Shown one piece after another: positions 1 to 9,858 of a stretch of DNA of 39,356 bases. The notes beneath the pieces are model-generated. The model had not been told where the DNA came from, did no database searches, and saw only the letters and a list, made by a program, of their open reading frames with translations. Position 1 is the stretch's first letter. Each line of letters opens with the position of its first letter. A program made the translations under genes and the position numbers. This stretch comes from Xanthoparmelia taractica (lineage: Eukaryota > Ascomycota > Lecanoromycetes > Lecanorales > Parmeliaceae), in contig JANQBS010000329.1 in assembly GCA_033085395.1 (NCBI GenBank), forward strand, positions 1-39,356. Reading direction: 5' to 3'.

Positions 1-852
1 CGGCGAAAGCTTTTCTTTATTATATATTCGAAGATATTAATCTTTATATTATTTATATAAAGCGTATAACTTTAATAGCTAAGAATATATAATTATAAAG
101 AATAATTATAAATTTTTTTTATAATGCGAAGAGAGAAGAAGGGAATTTACTATTATAGAATAAATAATAAATTATTATTATAATTAGCGTGCTAGCAATT
201 CTTTTAATAATTAAATAAATTAAATATATTAATAATAGTAGAAATAATTTATTAAGCTCTAGATAATTACGAAGATCTTTTATAATACGATATTAAATGC
301 GATGGCGAGCTTAGCTTAATAACGTGATAATGAAGTGAAATAATAATAATAGCGATAATAAAGTGAAGTGATGACTAGAATAATAGCTAGAATATATTCG
401 CATGATTCTATATAGAGTAACTTCTTCTATATATAATATATTTCCTATACCCCTGCATATAACATGGAATACCCCTACATATATTAGAAATTTCCTAGAC
501 CATTCCATGATATCAGTACGTCTTTCAGATCATTCCATAAAAATCAAATGATATAATCTTAATATCATACCATACCATGGTATGGTATCGACACCCCATA
601 TCCCAGACCATCCCAGACCTTTCCGACCCGTACTCCTGATCCCTGCATTATTTTTATATGCACACTATTAGGCGACCGTATATAGCCTGGGAGATCCCCC
701 CTGAGATAGAACAATTCCTCTGACCTATATTAATTTCAACAAGATCTAATTGTGTGTAATAGTATAATATCAAGGTTGAAATATCTGAGACGTTATCTTA
801 TGCACCATCGCTGATCCGAGGGAATCTCGTCTCCATCAATGACATGGTTTCT
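1..852. other. AT-rich flank and 3' intergenic of HET gene 1
   Basis: No gene is recognisable. Positions 1-440 are very AT-rich, with CpG kept and CpA/TpG depleted, as in the transposon blocks. Positions 430-640 contain several short related segments (gaccattcca, gatcattcca, agaccatccc) and a perfect palindrome around 571-590 built from accatacc/ggtatggt. Positions 617-634 match one end of the terminal-inverted-repeat element found at 30616-30895, so part of this flank is probably a fragment of that family. Positions 660-852 have ordinary composition and would be the 3' untranslated side of the minus-strand HET gene ending at 853. Confidence 0.5.
617..634 (-). repeat. Single terminus of a TIR element (fragment)
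   Basis: The 18 bases match the right terminal inverted repeat of the element at 30616-30895 (core ttccgacccgtact). No matching left terminus is visible in bases 1-600, so this is either a truncated copy or one whose other end lies outside the window. Confidence 0.4.
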
Positions 853-2380
853 CTAAAGCCCATACACTTTAGCGTTGAATGAGGACTCTGAGTTCCATCG
901 TTTTATATGTACTTTCCTGAGGTAAAGTGCGTGGATAACTCCGTTCTCCTCGGATGTCACTGACACAAGAGCTGACTCACTAGAATCCTGAGGATTGAGG
1001 ATAAATGCTGGCGCCGTAATGTCCCTCATAAGCTTGTCGAAGTCGACCGTGGCAAGGTAGATCTCGCGGTGATGATTCGTTGCGTATGGAGTCATCTTGG
1101 CCTTTGGAAAGGAACTCCGCGGGTTTCCAAAGAAGACACGGTCTATATGACCGATTGGAAGTTGTTGCCGTTGAGCAGCAGACGTCCTTATAATCCAGCC
1201 GCCAAATTGAACGTGAAGGCCATCTGCATCACACTTTGCAATGCTACGGTTGGAAAGGTCTATGTTTTCGCGTAAACCAAGAAGAGATGCCGGCGCCCAA
1301 GTCTGATCATTTTTCAACTTCCTTGCTGAATTGAAAAGCACAGCCGCAGGGACTTCGCCCAGGAGATTGTATAGTTTTTGCATCCTGGCATCAGCGGAAT
1401 TTTCACCAAGGATTGCGGAAATGTGGTCAGAATCAAGCCCCAGGAGTGGGCCTAAGCACACCGCTTCGTCCTCTCTCTTGCTGGTCATTCTATACCTGAG
1501 CGCTCGAGTGAGAAAGGCGAAGCTTCTGTCCCTAGATCTGAACTGGGGAAAAGCGCTGAAGACGCTCTTCATGGCGGCCTCCGTCTGGTAAAGGCTCTTG
1601 ACAGATTTCCCTGCGATAGCATTGAATTCTAGCGGTCCCTCGAGAAATTGAATGTCAAGCTTGCTCGCATTAGATGTCTTCTCGGCTATCACCGCTTCCT
1701 GGAGCGTCCAGAGTCTTCTCATCCAACCGCAGCACAGGACCCTCGTTACGAGTTCGGTTCGGCTGCACTGCTTGGAACATTCCTGAAGGTCTGCGTCGAC
1801 CACTAGAACACGACGAGATTGACGATAAGTGTCCGCCATTCTCCTAATCGCAAGCTTTCTAGCAGCCTTATGTTCTGAAGCAACTGGTATGCATAGTGTA
1901 TCTATCCAGAACGCTGGTTGAAGAAAGCTTTTTACTCCTAGCTTAGCACAGAGTTGTCTCAACCGTAAGACTTGGCATCGGGGTAGCGAGTTCTCTTTCG
2001 GATTTCCCATTCCATGAGCCCAAACATGGGAGAATGAGACATATTCCATATATTCTGAATTCGAGTCCAGGACTTTTACTTCGACTGGAGTATCATTTTC
2101 TGGTTCGAAGGGCACGTAAATGATGGGGAAGCTTCCGTTGTGTAGTATCGAAGATAGCCTTTCCTGATTAATTATGATCAGAGGACACGTTGTATTGTCA
2201 GAGCAGGTCTTCGCGTGCGCGGTCTCATAATCAGTCTCAGAAGTTTGGAGAGCGGAACATTCTCCGTCACTGCACCTTTCGTGCTGCAAACGTTGCGAGA
2301 ATGGCCGCTTGAGCAGGCTCGCCAAATACAGACCCGTTGTATCCAGTTCTTTGAAGAGCATCAAGTTTTCGTTCGGACAC
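853..2380 (-). pseudogene. HET-domain protein 1, C-terminal part (split by copia insertion)
   Basis: This is the larger, C-terminal piece of a HET-domain (heterokaryon incompatibility) protein. Such proteins act in the cytoplasm in fungal non-self recognition and programmed cell death. The frame stays open for about 509 codons to a stop at 853. HET motifs are visible: SHVWAHG (about 40 codons before the second motif), FWIDTLCIP and RRLWTLQEA, in the usual order. A Met codon at 2397 opens the frame, but its first codons lie in the retrotransposon LTR, so it is not the natural start. Across one copy of the target duplication GACAC, the frame joins directly to the piece at 7754-8393, within a Gly-Trp-Cys motif that is also present in the paralogue at 34381-36712. 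Without the insertion the gene would be 2163 bp (721 codons including the stop). The HET part itself has no stop, but expression from the native promoter is blocked by 5.4 kb of inserted DNA and an upstream TAG. Confidence 0.9.
2376..2380. repeat. Target-site duplication, left copy (GACAC)
   Basis: The five bases immediately before the 5' LTR are repeated exactly after the 3' LTR at 7754-7758. They fall in the coding sequence of HET gene 1. Confidence 0.9.
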
Positions 2381-2543
2381 TGTTGGAATTCAGCCAATAG
2401 GAGGCCGTTTACGCCGCAAGCTGACTAAGCGTCTTAGCGTAGTCTTGGCGTTTCTCCATCCCCTAGCTAGATAGTCCGTCTCTCCTATTCAATCAAGCAA
2501 TCAATTCATGCTTCATAAGATCACTCAATTCTTCAATTCAATA
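2381..2543 (+). repeat. 5' LTR of copia element
   Basis: 163 bp, starting TGTTGGAATT and ending TTCAATA. It differs from the 3' LTR at six positions, all C/T or G/A; five of them cluster in the last 30 bases, where the 5' LTR carries the T or A. The sequence after it, starting gattataagcctgg, would hold the primer-binding site, but I could not match it to a tRNA. Confidence 0.9.
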
Positions 2544-5500
2544 GATTATAAGCCTGGAATTCCACACCTATAATCTTATTATTATTAATTAAGGAATAGA
2601 TACTTAATTAATAACTAACTGCGTGTGAGGAATAGATATCTAAATATTTCTGAATATCTAGTCTTTTATAAGAGTTAAACGAGGATTTTTATAATATCTG
2701 GCCTTAATATAGCTATAACACAGTCGTTTAATATATAGGCGAACGCGTTAATATAGATCTAGAACTTTCCTAAGCTTAAAGAATAGGAAAATTATTAATT
2801 ATGATTTAAGAAGATAAGAAGTACTCTTAAATATTACGATTTATAAGAGATAGTTAATTAAGAGATTGAAGTCTTCTTTAAGAATCTATCTAATAACTTA
2901 GTATCTACGAATATATAAGCGTTAGTCTATTAAGTAGTCGTTTAAATATGAAAGAATTAGAATAATTAAGCTTTAAAGTTTATTTACTTAATGTGTAATA
3001 AGAAATTAATAGAAGTAATTAAGGAGAATAATATAGCTATAAATCGATAAATTAAGCTATAAACGAACTACTCGAACTCTAGCTTCGTTCTACAATTTAT
3101 AAAATTATAAGAGTTATAAATTATATTTCTTTCTACAAGTAAGAACTTAATCGAGATCTATATCGTTAATATTTAAATAAAATCTAAGGATCTTAAGCGA
3201 ATAAGAGCGTTAATTGAGAACTAGATTTTAATAATCTTGTTGCTAAATAATTTAAACTTGAAATATAAGAACTTTATATATCGCTTAATTACTTAATTCG
3301 ATAATATACTTAACTTTAATAAGATAATTACGCTTCTTTATAAAGAAGATCGATTACTTAAATAAGATATTAAGAAGTAGACTATAATCGCTTTTATAAA
3401 GAGATTTAAGAAATAAGAGAATAAGAACTTTAGATTTAATAATGACTTAGATCGTGGAGGGAGAATCTTCGAACGTGGCCGAGGAAATAATAATAGTAAT
3501 ATCAATAATCGAGTGTCGAAGAATCTTAATAGTAGCAATTATAAAGGAGATAATAACGCTTTGAAGTGCTTAAAGTATATTTTATTAATTAATGAGAAGA
3601 AGAAGAGATATTAATTATTTAACTACTAGACTCTACACTTAGAAAAGATATCTAAAAGTCAAAAGAATAAGTCTAAGGCGAATGTGACTAATAGCGAGAG
3701 ATCTAATAATTTTGTGGATAATAATAATAATACTTCTTATATTTCGATCATAGCTTATTTAATTATATACGAAGTAGATATTAAAGGAGACGATAAGTAT
3801 TGAGATCTAAAGGTTATTATTTCTATACTTAAATGTGATAAGGGAGCGATACTTAAAGAGCTAGTATATTGCGTTCTCGATTAGGATCTAATTTTAATTT
3901 CTTCTTAATAGAAAAAAGCGGAGACTAAGTTAATAACTTAACTTAATTTTAACGCGAATTTGGCTAACGATGCTAATCAGAAGATCTTTAGATCTTTATC
4001 TCTTTCTTTAAACTTCGAGGAAGAAATCTTTAAAGATTAAATTATTAATAAGACTTTAATTTAAATCCTAGTCTATGCGGCTAGAATTACTCCGCCCAGT
4101 ATAATATACGATTGAATAATCGATTCGAGCTATATTAATTATATGTACTTTGATAAGGACGAGTTTACTGGGTATTAGCCGTATCGAGCGGGGATCTTAA
4201 TCGCTAATAAAATTATCGTATAAATATAGGGTCGCGATATAGTTAAGATGAAATGGCTAGTATCGAATAAAATTAATAACGTAGTGAGCGTTAGTGACGT
4301 ATTATATGTGTTAGCACTTATATGCGGGCTATTCTCAATTAGTTAAGTAACTTAAAAAGAATTCGCGATCTCGTTTAAAGGGGACGATTATTATATCTTT
4401 CGGGATATTAAGTTTATTGAGAGTGCTTCTAAGATTAATAATACTTATATTCTCGAAGTTACTTAGTTAACGACTAGAATCGCAACGCTTATTTAATAAA
4501 ATATAAGAGCTCTAATAATTAGTCTAATTAATAAGAAAGTAGTAAAGCTCTAATATCGACGAATAAGTTATCTTAATAAAGCGAATCTTAAGCGACTTAT
4601 TAATATAAGTAAAGAAATTATATTAACTTAGAAGTTTCATATAAGAGCTATTTATAAGGTTTATATTAAGATTAAATTATTTAGAAAAGTCTTAAAGAGA
4701 GTGTAATACGAAGTACTCGAGAAACTAGATAAAATCTATATAAATTTAAGTGAATCGTTTAATATATCGTTTATTAACGAAGCGAAATATTATATACTTT
4801 TTACTAATTAGGTGACTCTTCGTATCTAATACTTTATATATTAGCGAAAGAACGAGATATTTAAGCTTTTCCGTTAGTGAATAACTAAGATTAAGATCTA
4901 GTCTAGCTATAAGATTAAGATCGTTCGTTTTGATAATAATACCGAGTTTATTAATAATGAATTTAAATAACACTTTAAGGACTTCGAAATTATTTGTAAA
5001 TCTACTGTGATTTATATATTAGAGTAAAATAATCTTAGCGAGATTTAGAATCGAATTATTATAAACGAAGTTAGAGCGATACTGTTTGAATTTAAGCTAA
5101 CACGCTATTTATAATTAAAACTTTTATATACTAAGGTCTATTAAAAGAATAGAAGTCTTATATTACGTCTTAAAGGCGTTATATCTTATAAGACTTAAAT
5201 CGGCGAAAAATCGTTTCTTAGTCATATGCGAATTATTAATTATATAATCTAAGTTTATATCTTAAAGAAGAATCGAAAGAAGCTCGATAAGCGTAGTAAG
5301 AGATATTACTTGATTAACTATAAAGAAATTAATATCTTTCGTGTATAGAATTTAGTTACTCGTAGAGTTAAGCGAGCGTTTTATATAGATTTTAATAAAT
5401 TACGAATAATAATCTTCGTCGTATTAGATATCGGCTATTGAATAATCGAGGTTATCGGCGATAACGTCGTATTAGACGTATTCGATGTAGGAGAGAATTA

Positions 5501-7590
5501 GACTAAGTATCTATATACGAATAACACTTACTTTAGTGACACTTACTTCAGTATTTCAAATATCGAGTATATTCGAAATATTCTAATAAAAGAATTAAGT
5601 ACGGGGAATATAAAAGATATAAGAGTGTTCGATAAAGAAGATATTTAAGAGATACTTTTATCTAGTCTAGAAATATACCTAGATTTAAGTATCGATAAGA
5701 TATACACTTCGCGATCTAAGCGAGATATTAAGTCTTTTTAGAAGACTTCTCTAAATAAGAAGTAAAGTAATATTAAGATATGGGCCCAAAGGGTTATTGC
5801 TTATATCAAATGTGATAAGACTCTGAAAGCTAAACGCCTATACTATAGGCTAGCTATTCTAAGTTATAAGAACTCAAATCATTATAATTTCGAGTCGGAT
5901 TTCGATCTCGTAGCTACTATTTAAAAGATAATTAAAATAAAAAGCTATTAAGCGACTGAGAAAGTAGACAACTACGAATCTTTAACTTATAAATAAGCTA
6001 TAAGTAACTCGTATATTAAATAGTGAAAGAAAGCGATAAATCGATAAATAAAGTTATTTACTATTATAAGTATTTAAGAATTAGTCTCTAGATTAAAGGA
6101 TATGCTAGTATTAACTAATAGATAAGTCTATAAGATTAAGAAGAAGTTAAATGAATTTATTCTCTATAAAGTCCGCTGGGTAGTGCGGAAATTCGAGTAG
6201 ATCTATGGAATCAACTACGATTAAATCTTCGCTTCAGTCGTCAAGTTTATATTATTTAAAGTACTATTCGCAATAATAGCGTATTACGATTTAAACTATA
6301 AGTAGATAAACGTTATTATTGCGTTTCTAAACGCTCTATTAAAGAAGCTTATCTATATTAAATATCTAACGGGATATAAGGTGGGAAATATAATATGTCG
6401 ATTGCTTAGAGCACTATATGGTCTAAAGCAATCACCCCGCGAATAATATTACACTCTTCGCGACTTTCTTATCTTAAAGAGATTTAAATATATCGAATTA
6501 AATCACTCACTCTTCGTTAATAAGACTACGCGTCTTATAATAAATATATATATTAATAATATTTAAATATATAATCTTAAGGGATTTAAATATATAGTGA
6601 AGTTAAAATAGAAACTTCGTAAGCGATTTGCGATAATCGATCTCGATTTATACTTATATTATTTAGGTATAAAAATATAGAGAGATCGAATTAGAAGAAT
6701 TATATGTATTATATAAATAACGTACTTAAAGAAGGTTCTAGCTAGATTTAATATAAGTAATTACGCAATTATACTCACATCGATAATACTAAGTACTTAA
6801 CTTTAGAAAAAATTAATAAATAAAGCCAGTCTCGAGGTTATTTAGAAATATTAGTCTATAATAAGATTTATTATATATCTTATAATTTAAATTAGATTAG
6901 ATATCTATTACGCAGTAACGATACTATCTTAATATAATTATAACTCGAATTTTAAGTATATCGCGACGGTTAAGCGAGTGCTTCGCTATCTTAAAGAGAC
7001 GCTAGACTATAAAATAATATATAAAATAGTTAATGATCTGGTGAGATATATAAATACAGATTGGGCCTTCGATTAGGAGACTCGTCGATTCTTAGAAGTA
7101 TATATCTTTTTACTATACGAAGATTCTATTAGCTAAATCTTTAAGCGTTAGTAATTTATTATTCTATTCTTATACGAGATCGAGTATATAACTTAAATAT
7201 AGGTCGCTAAGGAAGTTATATAGCTTACACGCTTACTATTAGAGTTAGATATCGAATTAAGTCTCTCTAATAAGCTAGTTCTTATTAAGGCTAATAATTA
7301 AAGAGTTATAGTATTCACGAAGAATTCTCGCTTTCACTTACGCATTAAGTATATAGATATTTAATAATATTTCGTGCGTAATTAGATTGAGATTAAAGTC
7401 GTTTAATTTAAATAAATAGTAATTAATTAGATAGTCGCTAACGACTTAATCAAGGTCTTAAGTAACGAGAAATTCGTGGTCTTTGTATGTTAAATAGAAC
7501 TATAATGAATCGATTAAATAGTTTCAATAAGGACTATGTGAGAGTGTTGAACTAATAGCGAAAATAGCTCTTATTTGAACTGTGTGGGAG
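2544..7590 (+). pseudogene. Copia gag-pol polyprotein remnant
   Basis: This is a degenerate plus-strand polyprotein. A possible gag zinc-knuckle region lies near 3570-3650 (weak). Integrase core motifs are readable near 4725-4990, including RFDNNTEF around 4925-4950, where the family has a DNGxEF-type motif. The reverse-transcriptase signature ALYGLKQSPRE is at about 6405-6450. The YxDD box region near 6547-6565 reads YINN, so both aspartates appear lost. An RNase H-like TDWAFD motif is at about 7055-7075 and the usual C-terminal DIEL-type segment near 7250. In-frame stops are numerous and nearly all TAG or TAA, matching C-to-T/G-to-A change in CpA/TpG contexts. A purine-rich tract (gtgtgggag, 7582-7590) just before the 3' LTR fits a polypurine tract. 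Confidence 0.87.
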
Positions 7591-7753
7591 TGTTGGAATT
7601 CAGTCAATAGGAGGCCGTTTACGCCGCAAGCTGACTAAGCGTCTTAGCGTAGTCTTGGCGTTTCTCCATCCCCTAGCTAGATAGTCCGTCTCTCCTATTC
7701 AATCAAGCAATCAATTCATGCTTCATGAGACCACTCAATCCTCCAATCCAATA
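7591..7753 (+). repeat. 3' LTR of copia element
   Basis: 163 bp, direct repeat of 2381-2543 with six transition differences. It is followed immediately by the right GACAC target duplication. Confidence 0.9.
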
Positions 7754-7758
7754 GACAC
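7754..7758. repeat. Target-site duplication, right copy (GACAC)
   Basis: Exact match to 2376-2380, directly after the 3' LTR. Confidence 0.9.
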
Positions 7759-8393
7759 CAGCCGAGCTTGTGCAGTCGATCCTGAAGCGGGTTTCGCGGT
7801 CTGAAGTTGTAGACCTATTGCAAGGGTGAAGGGTCAACTGGCCATATTACAGCCCCTGCGTTTTTAAAAGTTTCGCCTAGTATAACGATGGATAGGATCG
7901 AATCCAGCGATAGTACGGATGAGATTCTCCACCTATCGAACTGATGTATGGCATCCCAATAGAGATCGAAGAAACCGAAGACTTCTCTTAGCAGATCGCG
8001 GATCAGCTGCTGCCTTTGAAGGCATTCATCACGATCCAGTTCCTGTGCAGACGCCGCAATTTTGTCTAGGTGCACCCGAAGACTTGCTGAGGTGATGAAT
8101 AATTCACTATTCAGGTCATACACAAAGTCTTTCAAATCTACATTCAAACCTCCAATTTGGAAGAAGTCACAGATCATCCCAAAGTAGAGCCATGACTGCA
8201 ACAGCGCGCCCGGCGACTTGATCTGACCTTCGCCTTCGTTCAGCCGTACGGGGCCGAGTATACGATCCATTCGCCAGCCCATGCGCTTAGGGAATCCGGC
8301 AATGCCTTGTTCATCGTAGTCGTTGGGTTGGCAGAGACAGGCGATTTTGGGGACAGCATAAGCTGGACCTTTGACGATCGGGAGGTGATCCAT
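7754..8393 (-). pseudogene. HET-domain protein 1, N-terminal part (split, with TAG stop)
   Basis: This is the N-terminal piece of the gene whose HET domain lies at 853-2380. It starts at ATG 8393 with MDHLP, exactly like the paralogue starting at 36712. The two share spaced identities: a PKR-GW motif near residue 35-40, a (S/T)WLYFG motif near residue 68-75, and an ILGET motif near residue 172-176. The frame is open to an in-frame TAG at 7815-7817. After it the same frame continues into a Leu-Gly-Trp-Cys motif, which the paralogue also has, up to the insertion point at 7758. CAA/CAG-to-TAG type change is a likely origin of the stop. I do not recognise a named domain in this N-terminal region; it may be a recruitment or regulatory module fused to HET. 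The gene is dead in two ways: the nonsense codon and the retrotransposon. Confidence 0.88.
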
Positions 8394-9858
8394 GTCCTAA
8401 AATAGCAGGGTTCCCTGCTGGTATAATCATAAAGGGTGGTTTATTACAGGCTTGTGCAAGATATCTCTAATGATGACACGAATGATGACTTGAGCGGGGA
8501 GTTGAACGGACCATATCTTATGGGTAGCAAGGATGATGAATTCAGGAAGCCTTCAGCAAAGGGTCTGAGGTACTCCCCTGCTATGCTAAGCTGTATATGG
8601 CTAGACGGCTTACGAGAGACTGCATCTTCGAACACCTAAAGAATCTTATAAGATTGTCTTTTCTTTTTATAAATATTGATAAAAATTTGTAAAGTATATA
8701 AATATAGATAAATAAGAAGATCGCTATTCGTCTTATAATAAGTTAGAGACTTCTTTAGAGATTAGTACTTTAGTCTTTATAATCTAGAGTTTCTTGAAAA
8801 TAATATCTCTAGAGCGTAAGTGTTCTTTAAAACTCGCTATAATCTAATATTAAGTATAAGAGAAAATTTAAATTTAAATAACTTACTTAAATATAAATAT
8901 AATTTTTTTTTAGATAAATTAATATCTAATACTTAAAAAAAAAATATTATAAATATATTAACTATATTAATCTAATTCTATTATTCTAAATAAGATTACG
9001 CGTAATAATATATTATTTAATCTAATTAGTAGATAGAATATTTTAGTTTATAATACGCGAGATATATACTCTCGAGCTTTATTAGAAAATAGAAAAAGAT
9101 CTATAGAATAGAATTGTTAGGCCTTAGGCCTTATGGGTACCCGTAGGGTTTCATATAAGTTCAAATAGGGTGCGGCTTTCAAGAAAAGCGTGGTACTCGA
9201 ACCCATACCCATTATTTTTAATTCTATGGTACCGTCGTACCGATGGAATGCGCCGGCCTTACAAGAGTAGTATTTATACTATAAACCAGAATAATAGATA
9301 TTTAAAATAAGTATAATAAATTGTTAATAATAAGAGCTAGATATACTAGTATACGCTTCGCTAAGAATATATTAGATCTAATTAAGAGCTTAGTATAATA
9401 TACTTAAAATTATTACAAGCTTAAAAAGATATAAAGAGAAAAGTTAAGTTTTATAAGAAATTTCTCTAAAAACTAATCAAAACTATATATTAAATAGTCT
9501 CTTAATTATAGAGTATAATTTCTAAAAATTAATAGTTTATCTTAAGAGTCTATATTTAATTCATAAAGGTAAGTTTTAGACAGATATAGTTATGATAATA
9601 TACGTGCTTGAAATGTAGGGTTTTACGATCTCTTCCCCGCTAGCCCTAAAAACAAATTTCAACTCCGGCTTGGCTGAACTCGCGTCAATGGTACTGCAAA
9701 AAAGAGTGTTGTGCCTAGTGATGCTGTGAAACTGCCCGCCGTTGAAATTCGAAGGGCTTAAGCCAAGGCCTACAAGTCTTCCATTCAAGGTTTTCTCAAA
9801 GTTGGCCTCTGGCTCAATGTGTGGATAGCTTCAAGAAATAAGGACAATTGATAGAGTT
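8394..9858. other. Intergenic region between divergent HET genes; mostly RIP-type AT-rich DNA
   Basis: 8394-8640 has ordinary composition and is the promoter side of HET gene 1. 8641-9110 and 9266-9560 are AT-rich with CpG kept. An island of ordinary composition at about 9117-9262 contains repeated taggcctta and a loose inverted pair (atgggtaccc / acccataccc), possibly a fragment of a small transposon. 9560-9858 returns to normal composition and is the promoter side of the HET gene at 9859. Open frames here are short and unconvincing. Confidence 0.5.

Larger units (their letters stand above)
2381..7753 (+). mobile_element. Ty1/copia-type LTR retrotransposon, full-length, RIP-mutated
   Basis: A 5373-bp element is bounded by two 163-bp direct LTRs starting TGTTGG and flanked by the 5-bp duplication GACAC. 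The internal region runs on the plus strand and encodes the remains of one polyprotein with the copia order, integrase before reverse transcriptase and RNase H. The interior is heavily AT-shifted with many TAG/TAA stops, whereas the LTRs keep near-normal composition. The LTRs end in CCAATA/TCAATA rather than the expected CA; a C-to-T change in a CpA context would explain this. The element cannot make protein now. It was inserted in HET gene 1, antiparallel to that gene. Confidence 0.93.

Noticed and set aside
2381..2397. Met at 2397 as the start of the HET 1 open frame
   Set aside because: The first codons lie in the copia LTR; homology with HET 2 continues across the target duplication to the ATG at 8393.
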